Shown: positions 44,077 through 52,865, numbered from the stretch's first letter. The stretch is DNA of 64,000 nt from CAYYMH01 sp964472785 (GCA_964472785.1 CAYYMH010000012.1:43975-107974); one strand, 5' to 3'. The notes: generated by a model not told the origin, from the letters alone. Made by a program: numbers and translations.

Positions 44077-46122
44077 ATGAACAAAGACCATTTATTTTCT
44101 CGTTTAATAATTTTCTCAGTTACATTTTTTCTCTCGCTCGTACTTTTTGTAGCAGAGGGAAAATGTTTTCTCAAAGCCGAAGGGCAATCCATCGTTGACG
44201 CGAACGGGGATACGGTTTTATTGCGCGGCATTGGTTTGGGCGGCTGGCTTGTCCCGGAAGGTTATCAACTTCACATACCCGGTTTTGGGTCACCTTCATC
44301 TATTCGAAAGTTGATCGTTAATTTAATTGGTGAAGATAACGCAGAAGAATTTTACCTTCGTTACCTGGAGAATTATGTAACCGAGGCGGATATCGATTCA
44401 ATCGCGAGCTGGGGCTTCAATTCCATTCGCATTCCGTTCAACTACCGTTTGCTATCTCCGGAAGATCAACCCAATGTATTTCTTGAGGAAGGATTCGCCT
44501 ATCTTGATACATTAATGATTTGGTGCGAGAAGAACCACCTTTATTTAATTCTGGACATGCACTGCGCGCCCGGCGGTCAGAACAGCGGAAATATCAGCGA
44601 TAGCGATGGCATTGAAGCTCGTTTGTGGACAGAGCCTGAAAATCAGGACCGCACTGTCGAAATCTGGAAGAAAATCGCTGAACGCTATGTACAGGAAGAA
44701 TGGATCGGTGGGTATGATTTGATCAATGAACCGGTGCTGCCGTCCGGTTATAGCAACACAAAATTGCGTGCGTTTTACATGCGTTTAGCCCAGGAAATTC
44801 GAAAAATTGACACAAATCATATTTTATTTATCGAAGGTAACTGGTACGCAACGGATTTTACGTTTCTTGATCCCCCTTTTGACACGAACATGGTTTACAG
44901 TTTTCATAAATATTGGAGCGAAAATTCCCAGGGTGCTATTCAATCATACGTTAATCTGAGAAGTCGCTATAAGATACCGTTGTGGATGGGTGAATCCGGA
45001 GAAAATTCGAACACCTGGTTTTTCGATGCAGTACGCTTGTTTGAAGAAAATAAAATCGGCTGGTGCTGGTGGATGCATAAAAAAATAGAAACGATGACCA
45101 GCCCGTATTCATCTCCCATTACTCCGGACTATCAGCGAGTTTTAGATTACTGGAATGGGCAAGCCAGCAAGCCATCGGTTGACTATGCTAAAAATGCGCT
45201 GTTAAGCATAGCGGAAAATTTGAAATCAGAAAATTGTGATTTCCGTCCCGGTGTATTGAAAGCGCTGCTCGGTAAAGATTTTGGCACCCAATCAACACCT
45301 TTTGCTGAAAACAATATTCCCGGAACCATACCCTGTGTGAATTATGATTTTGGAAGAGAAGGTGTGGCTTATCACGATGTGGATTTTCAGAATATCAGCG
45401 GTCCCGGCGGTTCAGCTTGGAATCGTGGATACACCTATCGCAATGACGGTGTTGATATTGAGAAAAGCGAGAATGGTGCGGGAACCGATTATAATGTTGG
45501 CTGGACCGAAACCGGGGAATGGATAAAATATTCTGTCAACGTACAACAACCGGGCAGTTACGCTGTGTCATTTCGTTTAGCCTCTCCGTATTCCACCGGA
45601 AAATTACAATTATTGGCAGATGATGAAACTTTGATATCGTTTTTTGAAATTCCCAATACCGGCGGTTGGCAAAGCTGGCAGACAATCACTGCGGATACAG
45701 TGTCACTGAATGCGGGTAGTCAGCATTTGATTTTCAAAGTATTAAATAATGGCTTTAATATTAGCCAGATGATTTTCGAGTTAATCGCTTCATCAAACGG
45801 AAACCGGCTCGACAGGCCTGTACCGGAACAATTTCAACTCGAACAAAATTATCCCAATCCCTTCAATGCATCGACGTTTATCGAGTTTGCGCTGCCAGAT
45901 ATGGCAGATGTTGATATTTCAATTTATAATATCCAGGGTCAGCTTGTTCGCAAATTGGTGGAAGAAAGAAAAACTGAAGGCTGGTATCAGGTCGCGTGGC
46001 AGCCTTTTTTAAATAATGAGTCAAATTTTCTTTTTGCAAGTGGTGTTTATTTTTATCAACTCAAAGCTCAAGCGGGAAAAAATAGATTTAGCCAGACGAA
46101 ACAAATGATTTTATTACAATAA
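44077..46122 (+). CDS. GH5-type glucanase with CBM6-like domain and T9SS sorting domain
   Basis: 681 residues from ATG 44077; the frame runs 21 codons further upstream into the AKR gene. A signal peptide precedes a GH5 barrel: 'LLRGIGLGGWLVPEGY', 'SWGFNSIRIPFNYRLL', acid/base Glu218 in YDLINEPV, nucleophile Glu306 in WMGESGEN. Residues about 420-575 form a CBM6-like beta-sandwich ('VAYHDVDFQNISGPGGS', 'DYNVGWTETGEWIKYSVNV', 'GGWQSWQTI'). The C-terminal roughly 85 residues are a type IX sorting domain with 'QNYPNPFNASTFIEFALP'. It is probably secreted to or beyond the cell surface as an endo-beta-glucanase. The precise GH5 subfamily is not resolved. Confidence 0.87.
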   Translation: MNKDHLFSRLIIFSVTFFLSLVLFVAEGKCFLKAEGQSIVDANGDTVLLRGIGLGGWLVPEGYQLHIPGFGSPSSIRKLIVNLIGEDNAEEFYLRYLENYVTEADIDSIASWGFNSIRIPFNYRLLSPEDQPNVFLEEGFAYLDTLMIWCEKNHLYLILDMHCAPGGQNSGNISDSDGIEARLWTEPENQDRTVEIWKKIAERYVQEEWIGGYDLINEPVLPSGYSNTKLRAFYMRLAQEIRKIDTNHILFIEGNWYATDFTFLDPPFDTNMVYSFHKYWSENSQGAIQSYVNLRSRYKIPLWMGESGENSNTWFFDAVRLFEENKIGWCWWMHKKIETMTSPYSSPITPDYQRVLDYWNGQASKPSVDYAKNALLSIAENLKSENCDFRPGVLKALLGKDFGTQSTPFAENNIPGTIPCVNYDFGREGVAYHDVDFQNISGPGGSAWNRGYTYRNDGVDIEKSENGAGTDYNVGWTETGEWIKYSVNVQQPGSYAVSFRLASPYSTGKLQLLADDETLISFFEIPNTGGWQSWQTITADTVSLNAGSQHLIFKVLNNGFNISQMIFELIASSNGNRLDRPVPEQFQLEQNYPNPFNASTFIEFALPDMADVDISIYNIQGQLVRKLVEERKTEGWYQVAWQPFLNNESNFLFASGVYFYQLKAQAGKNRFSQTKQMILLQ

Positions 46123-46171
46123 ATAATATTAAATGACCTTATGATAGGTTAACCATTTAAATATTGAATAC

Positions 46172-46230
46172 TTGACAGGATAACAGGATAAGCGGGATAA
46201 GGTGATCAAGTTAATCTTGTCATCCTGTTA
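46172..46230. repeat. Short inverted-repeat element
   Basis: TAACAGGAT (46181-46189) pairs perfectly with ATCCTGTTA (46222-46230), and the flanking TTGACAGGAT repeats the same word. It resembles the 'aatcctgttatcctgtca' repeats common in environmental genomes. Confidence 0.4.
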
Positions 46231-46284
46231 AAAATAGATGAGTTAGTTCCTGACCAAAAACATAATAATAGATCCACCCCAGGA

Positions 46285-46299
46285 GGCTGTATTAAAAGT
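46285..46299 (+). repeat. Solo terminal repeat of the MITE-like element
   Basis: GGCTGTATTAAAAGT differs by one base from the terminal repeat GGCTGTATCAAAAGT of the elements at 26891 and 37020. No partner arm is found within the following 200 bases. Confidence 0.4.
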
Positions 46300-46402
46300 G
46301 CTTTTTTAATCACAGAGTTACCAAAGTAAGCACAAAGGTTTACAAGGATTTTTTAAGTTAATAAATTCGAATTATAAAAGATTATTTTTTTAATAATCCT
46401 TT

Positions 46403-46419
46403 ATTATCAAAATGATAAT
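46403..46419 (+). promoter_or_regulatory. Candidate activator-binding palindrome upstream of SSS gene
   Basis: ATTATCA-AAA-TGATAAT, a perfect 7-base inverted repeat centred about 108 bases before the predicted sigma-54 start. The same words recur upstream of the GH30 sigma-54-like promoter. Confidence 0.45.
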
Positions 46420-46492
46420 GTTTTAATAAACAGACTGTTCATAAAATTGTCTAACTTAAATAAAAACAAAGTGAATAAAATTAGGTTTTTGT

Positions 46493-46508
46493 TGGTACAT
46501 ATATTGCC
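46493..46508 (+). promoter_or_regulatory. Sigma-54-type promoter of the SSS symporter gene
   Basis: TGGTACATATATTGCC matches the TGGYAC-N5-TTGC consensus with the invariant GG (46494-46495) and GC (46506-46507) at correct spacing. A start near 46519 gives a leader of about 20 bases before the ATG at 46539. Confidence 0.6.
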
Positions 46509-46538
46509 TTTATATGTTTTCTAATCTAAAGAGGTACC

Positions 46539-48167
46539 ATGTTTCAAAATCTAACCCAGCTCGATTTCTCATTTTTATTACTGTATTTTTTACTTCTTAT
46601 CGGGGTTGGCATTTATTTCTCCCGGAAAGAAAAGACAAGTACGGAGTATTTCCTCGCCGGTCGCCGCGTCGGTTGGGTCGCTATCGGTGCATCTTTATTT
46701 GCGTCAAATATATCCAGTGAACATTTTATCGGACTGGCTGGTTCCGGCGCAACACGCGGATTAGCGGTCGGCCATTTTGAATGGATAGCATGTTTCATGG
46801 TACTTATTTTAGGCTGGCTTTTCGTCCCGTTTTATTTGAAATCGGGAGTGTTCACCATGCCCGAATTCCTCGAACGTCGCTATAATCGATCAAGCCGCAT
46901 GTATCTGACCAGCGTATCCATTGTGGCTTATGTGCTGACAAAAATTTCGGTCACGCTGTTTGCTGGCGGATTATTGTTGCACGAAATTTTGGGTTGGGAC
47001 ATCGCTACCTCGGCTGTCATAATGGTGATTATTGCGGGAATTTACACTGTTGCTGGCGGACTAAAGGCAATTGTCCATGTTGATGTGCTGCAATCCTCAG
47101 TATTAATTATAGGCGCCGCCACATTGACTATTTTGGGATTGCACGAAGTTGGCGGTTTTGCTGCTTTACAGCAAAAAGTACCGGTTGACTTCTTTAGCAT
47201 GTTTAAGCCGCTTTCAGATCCGGATTTCCCGTGGACTGGTATCATCTTTGGAGCACCGATTTTGGGAATCTGGTATTGGTGCACGGATCAGTACATTGTC
47301 CAACGAGTACTCGGTGGGAAAAATATCAATCACGCACGCAGCGGAACCATTTTAGCCGGATTTCTGAAAATTCTACCCGTCTTCATTTTAGTGCTCCCCG
47401 GAGTTATTGCTTACGCCTATTTTAATGATCCGAATATTGGCGACAAAGCGTATCCGGCATTGGTTGCCAGTAATTTGTTACCGTCGGGTGTAAAAGGTAT
47501 TGTGGTCGCCAGTCTTTTGGCAGCGCTAATCTCTTCATTAGCGAGTTGTTTTAATAGCAGTTCAACGCTGTTCACTATGGATTTTTACCGTAATATTCGA
47601 CCGGGAGCATCGGAAAAAGAGTTGCTTTTGGTCGGCAGATTGGCAACAGTGGCGCTGGTTATTTTAGGAATTCTCTGGGTACCTTTCATTCGCTACATCA
47701 GCTCGCAGATTTATATTTACTTGCAAAGTGTGCAAGCGTACATTAGTCCGCCGATTGCGGCAGTTTTTATTTTTGGTGTACTGTGGCAACGTGTTAATGC
47801 AAAAGGAGCAATCTGGTCTTTGATTACCGGTGCAATTATCGGTGCGTTCCGATTGATAATTGAGTTATTGCATAAAGCGGGGCACATCCATTTACCCATT
47901 CTGCAACAGTTTGCTGAGATGAATTTTCTCCATTTTGCGGTTTTTCTGTTCATAATTTCGAGCGCTGTTTTAATCGGCGTGAGTTTTCTGAGCGCAATAC
48001 CTGTTCGGGATAAAGTGGCAGGATTGACATTTTCCACGGCAGACCAGGTTCAAACCAAGTTTACAGAGATGATTTCAGAAAAAAATCCGCGCTGGACGAA
48101 ATTGAATATCGTTTTTTCATTCATATTAATTGCAACAGTGTTAATATTGTATATACGATTCTTTTAA
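46539..48167 (+). CDS. Sodium:solute symporter (SSS/SGLT-like)
   Basis: 542 residues with about 13-14 transmembrane helices. SSS landmarks: 'SRKEKTSTEYFLAGRRVGWV' near the N-terminus, 'GASLFASNISSEHFIGLAGSG', 'YTVAGGLKAIVHVDVLQ', 'WYWCTDQYIVQRVLGGKN' and 'ASLLAALISSLASCFNSSSTLFTMDFY'. These are typical of the SGLT sugar-type branch, so it likely imports glucose or short gluco-oligosaccharides with Na+. AGAGG precedes the ATG by six bases. It is preceded by a sigma-54-like promoter and followed after 111 bases by a secreted glycan-binding protein gene. Confidence 0.92.
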   Translation: MFQNLTQLDFSFLLLYFLLLIGVGIYFSRKEKTSTEYFLAGRRVGWVAIGASLFASNISSEHFIGLAGSGATRGLAVGHFEWIACFMVLILGWLFVPFYLKSGVFTMPEFLERRYNRSSRMYLTSVSIVAYVLTKISVTLFAGGLLLHEILGWDIATSAVIMVIIAGIYTVAGGLKAIVHVDVLQSSVLIIGAATLTILGLHEVGGFAALQQKVPVDFFSMFKPLSDPDFPWTGIIFGAPILGIWYWCTDQYIVQRVLGGKNINHARSGTILAGFLKILPVFILVLPGVIAYAYFNDPNIGDKAYPALVASNLLPSGVKGIVVASLLAALISSLASCFNSSSTLFTMDFYRNIRPGASEKELLLVGRLATVALVILGILWVPFIRYISSQIYIYLQSVQAYISPPIAAVFIFGVLWQRVNAKGAIWSLITGAIIGAFRLIIELLHKAGHIHLPILQQFAEMNFLHFAVFLFIISSAVLIGVSFLSAIPVRDKVAGLTFSTADQVQTKFTEMISEKNPRWTKLNIVFSFILIATVLILYIRFF

Positions 48168-48278
48168 TGAATTAAATAACCTGAAAGGAGGTGAAAAGAA
48201 TTTATCAAGGAAATTAGTTACAAACAAGTCACTATAATTTAATTAAATAACTTTAAACTAACTACTAAGGAGAGGACG

Positions 48279-50753
48279 ATGAGAAAAGTCTTACTAACAA
48301 TCACAGTTTTATTGGTGATTTCCTCGCTGGGGTTGGCGCAGGTGACTATCGAAAATTTTGATAACACCCAGCCTGATACCTTATTTTGGATTGCAAGTGA
48401 AGGTCCACCCAGCAATGTTACACTAACAAATGACCAAACGGATTACGTAGAAGGAACCGGTGCTTTAAATGTCAAGGCAACTATAGGCGCCTTCCATCCG
48501 TGGGGAAGCTATACTCAATTCGGATATGATGTACCTGAGGGGGAGGCCCCAATGGACTGGGCAGTCAGTGATTCACTCAGTGTGTGGCTCAAAGTTCACC
48601 AGGCTCCTTCAAATCCGGAGTATATGGTTTTCCGTATTCATATTGCAGATCAACCCACACCGGATGCAGACGCGGAAGAATACATTTACGAAAATGGTGT
48701 CATCTTGGATGCGACGTCTGATTGGGTCGAATTGAAGATTCCACTTTTGGAGCGTGAAACAGACGGTACTACTGTACCCAATGATGAAGGTTTCGTGCTT
48801 TTCCCAACGACATGGGGAGGAACTTCCTACAATAACAGCAAATTAGACAGGGATAAAATTGTTGGCTGGAGTTTCGCGATGGTAACCAGTGGCTGGACTG
48901 ATCCGGAAAACATACCGGAGGATTCACTGGAAGTCTCTTTTGATGGATTTACACGTTTCGGAACCCGTGCCGTGCCATTCATTTTCTTTAATGGTAAAAC
49001 GGTTCCAACTAGTTTCACGCTATGGTCATGGGGACAGTCCTCATTTGGACTGGATGAAGGTACCGGCGCGACACCCGGCACGAATTCATTGAAATGGATT
49101 CAAGGTGATGAATGGTCGAACGGCTGGTCCGGTGTCGGCATGACGATTGAACCGCCATACAACATGGCTGGTGTTTGGGATACGGATTCACTCAAGTTTA
49201 AAATGAAAGCTGAAAGTGACGTGGGTCCCATTCGTTTTCAATTTGAAGATGGCGCTGCCAAAAAAGGTATCGTTTTTCAGCCCACAACTGATAATGAATG
49301 GCATCAGTACGCTTTCAAATTAAGTGATTTTGTTTATCAAGAAGAGACTTCAGACTTTGATTCTTCTAACGTTACTGTATTAAGTATCATGGCTGAAGGC
49401 TCCGCTATCGCCGGTAAAGTCATCTATATGGATGATATCTGGACAGGTACACCGACAATCGACGTTGTGGCTCCGCCTCCGCCTGAAGGTATTGGCGCGA
49501 TGACTTACGAATATTACAATCTGGTTTACTGGACTGATGTTCCCAATGAAACAGGGGAAACCTATACCGTTTACGCCAGTAAACAGCCGATCACGGATAT
49601 TAACGATATGTCGGTTGATATAGTTGCAACAGGCGTGTTGGAAGATATTCAGTCTGTCGCTCACTGGTTGCTTTATCCGCTGGTGGATGAAAGTGTGACT
49701 TATTACTATGCCGTCACCTGTATGGATGCAGCCGGTAATATCAGTGATGCGAGTATCAGTGCTGAGGCAATTACCAACACCGCTCAGGGAATTGCAACCA
49801 TTGCAACGGCGCCCCCAACCGGATTTGTTGCGGATGGTGATTTTACTGAATGGGAAAACGCTGGAATCGTTCCCTTTGTCTTGAAACCGGAAACACATTT
49901 CGTTTCTGCCGGAACTGTGACCGATGAAAATGATCTGACTGCCACTATTTATCTGGCAATGGATGATGATTTCTTTTATGTCGGCGCAGATATCATCGAC
50001 GACACCTACTATTTTGGAGAAGGTAACTGGTGGGAACAGGACGTCCTTGAATTGTTCATCGGTTTCTATGACCAACGGGGAAAAAAACACAGTTCACCAA
50101 AACGCGGCGCCGAACCTGATTATAAATTCGTGATGCATGAAAATAGCTGTTACGAGGAATTTGCCGGAAACACATTCTACGGTCCTGATGATGAAAATTA
50201 TCACATCGAAAATTTCAGTGGAATGGATTATGTCATTGAAACCAAAATTTCACTGGATTCGGTGTTAGCCGCTTCTGATGCTCGCTTTCACCCGATTCGC
50301 GGAATGAGAATTCCTATCGAATTGACGATTCATGACAATGACGGAAGCGGTTGGGATGGCAATCTGGTATTTTCACCACTGAATACAGATAATGCCTGGC
50401 AAACTCCAACGGTTTGGTTAAACACCTGGATTGGTGATACCACCGATGTTGTTTCTTCCGTACCCAATAATTCGGAAAATCCAATTGTTGCTGGTTATAC
50501 ATTGTCACAAAATTATCCGAACCCGTTCAATCCGACAACAACGATTAACTACACCCTTCCGAATGCTGAACTGGTGAAGATTGATATTTATAACACTGCT
50601 GGTCAAAAAGTGCATACGTTGGTAAATCAAAGACAACAGAGCGGAACATATTCCGTGACATTTGATGCGAGCGACTTGACCTCCGGCGTGTATTTTTACA
50701 AGATTCAGGCAGGAGATTTTAGACAAACGCACAAAATGATTCTGATGAAGTAG
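48279..50753 (+). CDS. Secreted multi-domain glycan-binding protein with CBM9-like and T9SS sorting domains
   Basis: 824 residues: signal peptide (1-20, ending SLGLAQ); two successive beta-sandwich carbohydrate-binding-like domains (about 21-235 and 236-395; 'YVEGTGALNVKA', 'SLKFKMKAESDVGPIRFQFED'); a fibronectin-III-like domain (about 400-500); a CBM9-like domain (about 510-715; 'ADGDFTEWENAG', 'NWWEQDVLELFIGFYD'); and a C-terminal type IX sorting domain with 'QNYPNPFNPTTTINYTLP'. No catalytic signature is present. It may capture glucan at the surface, a role played by SusD/E/F in Bacteroidota (inference). AAGGAGAGG precedes the ATG. A strong hairpin follows the stop. Confidence 0.8.
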   Translation: MRKVLLTITVLLVISSLGLAQVTIENFDNTQPDTLFWIASEGPPSNVTLTNDQTDYVEGTGALNVKATIGAFHPWGSYTQFGYDVPEGEAPMDWAVSDSLSVWLKVHQAPSNPEYMVFRIHIADQPTPDADAEEYIYENGVILDATSDWVELKIPLLERETDGTTVPNDEGFVLFPTTWGGTSYNNSKLDRDKIVGWSFAMVTSGWTDPENIPEDSLEVSFDGFTRFGTRAVPFIFFNGKTVPTSFTLWSWGQSSFGLDEGTGATPGTNSLKWIQGDEWSNGWSGVGMTIEPPYNMAGVWDTDSLKFKMKAESDVGPIRFQFEDGAAKKGIVFQPTTDNEWHQYAFKLSDFVYQEETSDFDSSNVTVLSIMAEGSAIAGKVIYMDDIWTGTPTIDVVAPPPPEGIGAMTYEYYNLVYWTDVPNETGETYTVYASKQPITDINDMSVDIVATGVLEDIQSVAHWLLYPLVDESVTYYYAVTCMDAAGNISDASISAEAITNTAQGIATIATAPPTGFVADGDFTEWENAGIVPFVLKPETHFVSAGTVTDENDLTATIYLAMDDDFFYVGADIIDDTYYFGEGNWWEQDVLELFIGFYDQRGKKHSSPKRGAEPDYKFVMHENSCYEEFAGNTFYGPDDENYHIENFSGMDYVIETKISLDSVLAASDARFHPIRGMRIPIELTIHDNDGSGWDGNLVFSPLNTDNAWQTPTVWLNTWIGDTTDVVSSVPNNSENPIVAGYTLSQNYPNPFNPTTTINYTLPNAELVKIDIYNTAGQKVHTLVNQRQQSGTYSVTFDASDLTSGVYFYKIQAGDFRQTHKMILMK

Positions 50754-50764
50754 TGTTTTAATGA

Positions 50765-50799
50765 GTATAGTGCACCGTTTTAAGAGCGGTGCACTATAC
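50765..50799. other. Strong intercistronic hairpin
   Basis: A 13-base perfect stem, GTATAGTGCACCG / CGGTGCACTATAC, with a nine-base loop lies between the glycan-binding protein stop and the GH16 start (16 bases after it). There is no U-tract, so mRNA processing, stability or attenuation is as likely as termination. Confidence 0.6.
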
Positions 50800-50814
50800 A
50801 TTTAAAGGCAAGTA

Positions 50815-52620
50815 ATGAAATTTAATTTGACAAAAAAATACTTACTCTTTCTTATTTTGATGCTACCATTGGTTGTTTTTGCCAAAGATTACAAAGGCGC
50901 CGAGTACCGAACCAAAGAATCATTTCAGTACGGTCGATTCGAAGTGCGTTATAAAGCGTCTCCGGGGAGCGGTCATACATCGACCTTTTTCCTCTACAAC
51001 GATATTGATCCGATGACAATGTGGAATGAAATTGACATTGAAATACTTAATCGATATGCCAATGATGTCCAGTTTAATACGATCGTTCCGAGACAGGGTA
51101 ACAATCATGTTCGGCATCAATTTGTACCTTTTAATCCGGCTCTTGATTATCACACATACACCGTCGAGTGGACTCCGGAATATGTCTCCTGGTTTGTCGA
51201 TAGCAGCGAGGTCTATCGCCAGACCGGGGAACATATCGATTCCTTGTATAAGCCACAAAAAATTATGATGAATATCTGGCCGCCGGCATTTGAAGATTGG
51301 GTCGGGAAATGGTATCAACAGGCGTTACCGAAATTTGCTTATTATGATTACGTGAGTTACGCGTCTTACACACCGGGATCAGGAAATACCGGAACAGACA
51401 ATAATTTCACCTTCCAATGGAAAGATGATTTCGATACATTCGATCAAAATCGATGGGCAAAGGCCACGCATTCTTTTGGGGGCAATAATTGTGACTTCAT
51501 TCCTGACAATGTTGTCTTTCGTGACGGAAAGATGATTCTGTGCCTTACGGATAATTCGCGCACCGGATATGTGGATAACAATCCACCAAAGGTGCTATGG
51601 GCTCGTGCCAATGAGAACCGGGTTGAAGTACATTTTTCTGAACCGGTTGACTCTGTTAGTGCAACAGAATTGAGTAATTACAACATTCCCGGAGTAGTGA
51701 TTACTTCAGCTTCTTTGCTTCCGAATTTGCAGACAGTTGAGCTTGAGGTGACAGGGATCGATTTACAACAAAATTATAATTTGATTATTTCCGACATTTT
51801 GGATCAATCGGGGAATAAAAATAGAAATTACGGACAAATGATCAATTTGATCATGGCGGAGCCATTACGATTCCTGGTAAAAATAAATGTTGGCGGAAAT
51901 GCAGTTGGCGACTTTTTGGGCGACCAGCTTTGGAACGAAACGGTCGAGTATGGTTATGAAGAAGGTAGAGTAGCGATAACGCCATCAAGCCAATCTATCT
52001 CCGGTACTGAATTTGAAGAGATTTATTACACTGAGCGCTTTGGTGTTACCGCCTATCACATTCGCGTGCCCAATGGCGTCTATCGGATCAAATTTCTGAT
52101 GGCGGAAAATTACTACAACGAAGCCGGCAGTCGTATTTTTGATATTCATGTTGAAAACGTACTTGTCGCTGATAATGTGGATTTATATCTAATCGCCGGA
52201 AAATATTCTGCAGTGGAACCACTTTCTCCGAAGATTGAAGTAACTGATCACGTGCTTGATTTGCATTTCTCCGCTGAAACCAATTTTTCTTTGATCAACG
52301 GATTGATCGTTGAACAATTGACCAGTGACATTCACAGGAGTGAAAATCAGTCGCCGAACCAGTATAAATTATTCCAGAATTATCCGAATCCGTTTAATTC
52401 CACCACTCGCTTGAAATTTTCATTGAATGAAAAGACGCATGCACGATTAAGAATTTATGATATTACGGGTCGTGAGATCACGACTTTGGCAGACGGATTG
52501 CTTGAAGCCGGACAGCACGATATTACATTCGATGGAACATCGTTTTCCACCGGTGTCTATTTTGCCGCTCTGGAAACAGCTAAATCAACTTCCGTTATCA
52601 AGCTTTTAATGTTAAAATAG
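50815..52620 (+). CDS. Circularly permuted GH16 beta-glucanase (lichenase-like) with malectin-like and T9SS sorting domains
   Basis: 601 residues with a signal peptide (1-23). The GH16 domain begins at 'KDYKGAEYRTKESFQYGRF', normally mid-domain, carries the catalytic ExDxE motif WNEIDIEIL (Glu72, Asp74, Glu76), and ends (about 200-255) with 'FQWKDDFDTFDQNRWAKA' and 'NVVFRDGKMILCLT', which in normal lichenases form the N-terminus. This order is the same as in the naturally permuted Fibrobacter succinogenes 1,3-1,4-beta-glucanase. An Ig-like linker follows (about 262-345), then a malectin-like sugar-binding domain (about 350-500; 'VKINVGGNAVGDFLGDQLW') and a type IX sorting domain ('FQNYPNPFNSTTRLKFSLN'). 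It is probably a secreted mixed-linkage or beta-1,3-glucan endohydrolase. Confidence 0.88.
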   Translation: MKFNLTKKYLLFLILMLPLVVFAKDYKGAEYRTKESFQYGRFEVRYKASPGSGHTSTFFLYNDIDPMTMWNEIDIEILNRYANDVQFNTIVPRQGNNHVRHQFVPFNPALDYHTYTVEWTPEYVSWFVDSSEVYRQTGEHIDSLYKPQKIMMNIWPPAFEDWVGKWYQQALPKFAYYDYVSYASYTPGSGNTGTDNNFTFQWKDDFDTFDQNRWAKATHSFGGNNCDFIPDNVVFRDGKMILCLTDNSRTGYVDNNPPKVLWARANENRVEVHFSEPVDSVSATELSNYNIPGVVITSASLLPNLQTVELEVTGIDLQQNYNLIISDILDQSGNKNRNYGQMINLIMAEPLRFLVKINVGGNAVGDFLGDQLWNETVEYGYEEGRVAITPSSQSISGTEFEEIYYTERFGVTAYHIRVPNGVYRIKFLMAENYYNEAGSRIFDIHVENVLVADNVDLYLIAGKYSAVEPLSPKIEVTDHVLDLHFSAETNFSLINGLIVEQLTSDIHRSENQSPNQYKLFQNYPNPFNSTTRLKFSLNEKTHARLRIYDITGREITTLADGLLEAGQHDITFDGTSFSTGVYFAALETAKSTSVIKLLMLK

Positions 52621-52694
52621 AATTATTAATTATTTGACAAGATACTAAGGAAAAAAATAATTAGTTATCGGGCACTTTTAAATAAAAAACTTAT

Positions 52695-52797
52695 TGCCAC
52701 AGATGTTCTCAGATAAACACGGATTTCAACGTGTTTATTATTGAAGGCTCTTCAAATCAAAGAAAATATCTGTGAAAATCCATATTAATCCGTGGCA
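52695..52797. repeat. Nested inverted-repeat element before TonB receptor gene
   Basis: Outer TGCCAC (52695-52700) / GTGGCA (52792-52797) and inner perfect 9-base pair ATAAACACG (52713-52721) / CGTGTTTAT (52730-52738). The wording 'ATCTGTGAAAATCC..ATTAATCCGTGGC' resembles widespread degenerate intergenic repeats. Confidence 0.45.
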
Positions 52798-52865
52798 GAA
52801 AAAAAGTGTCCGGTCGAGAAAAAACAATCGAATCATTTTATATTCTACAAAAAAGGGACAAAATT

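Larger units (their letters stand above)
46123..46538. other. 416-base regulatory region upstream of the SSS symporter
   Basis: In order: an inverted-repeat element (46172-46230), a solo MITE end (46285-46299), repeat wording 'CACAGAGTTACCAAAG' near 46311, a TGATAAT palindrome (46403-46419) and a strong sigma-54-like promoter (46493-46508). No gene was recognised. Confidence 0.5.

Noticed and set aside
49380..50090. 236-codon open frame on the minus strand
   Set aside because: Lies wholly within the well-supported glycan-binding protein gene; no ribosome binding site, signal or motif.
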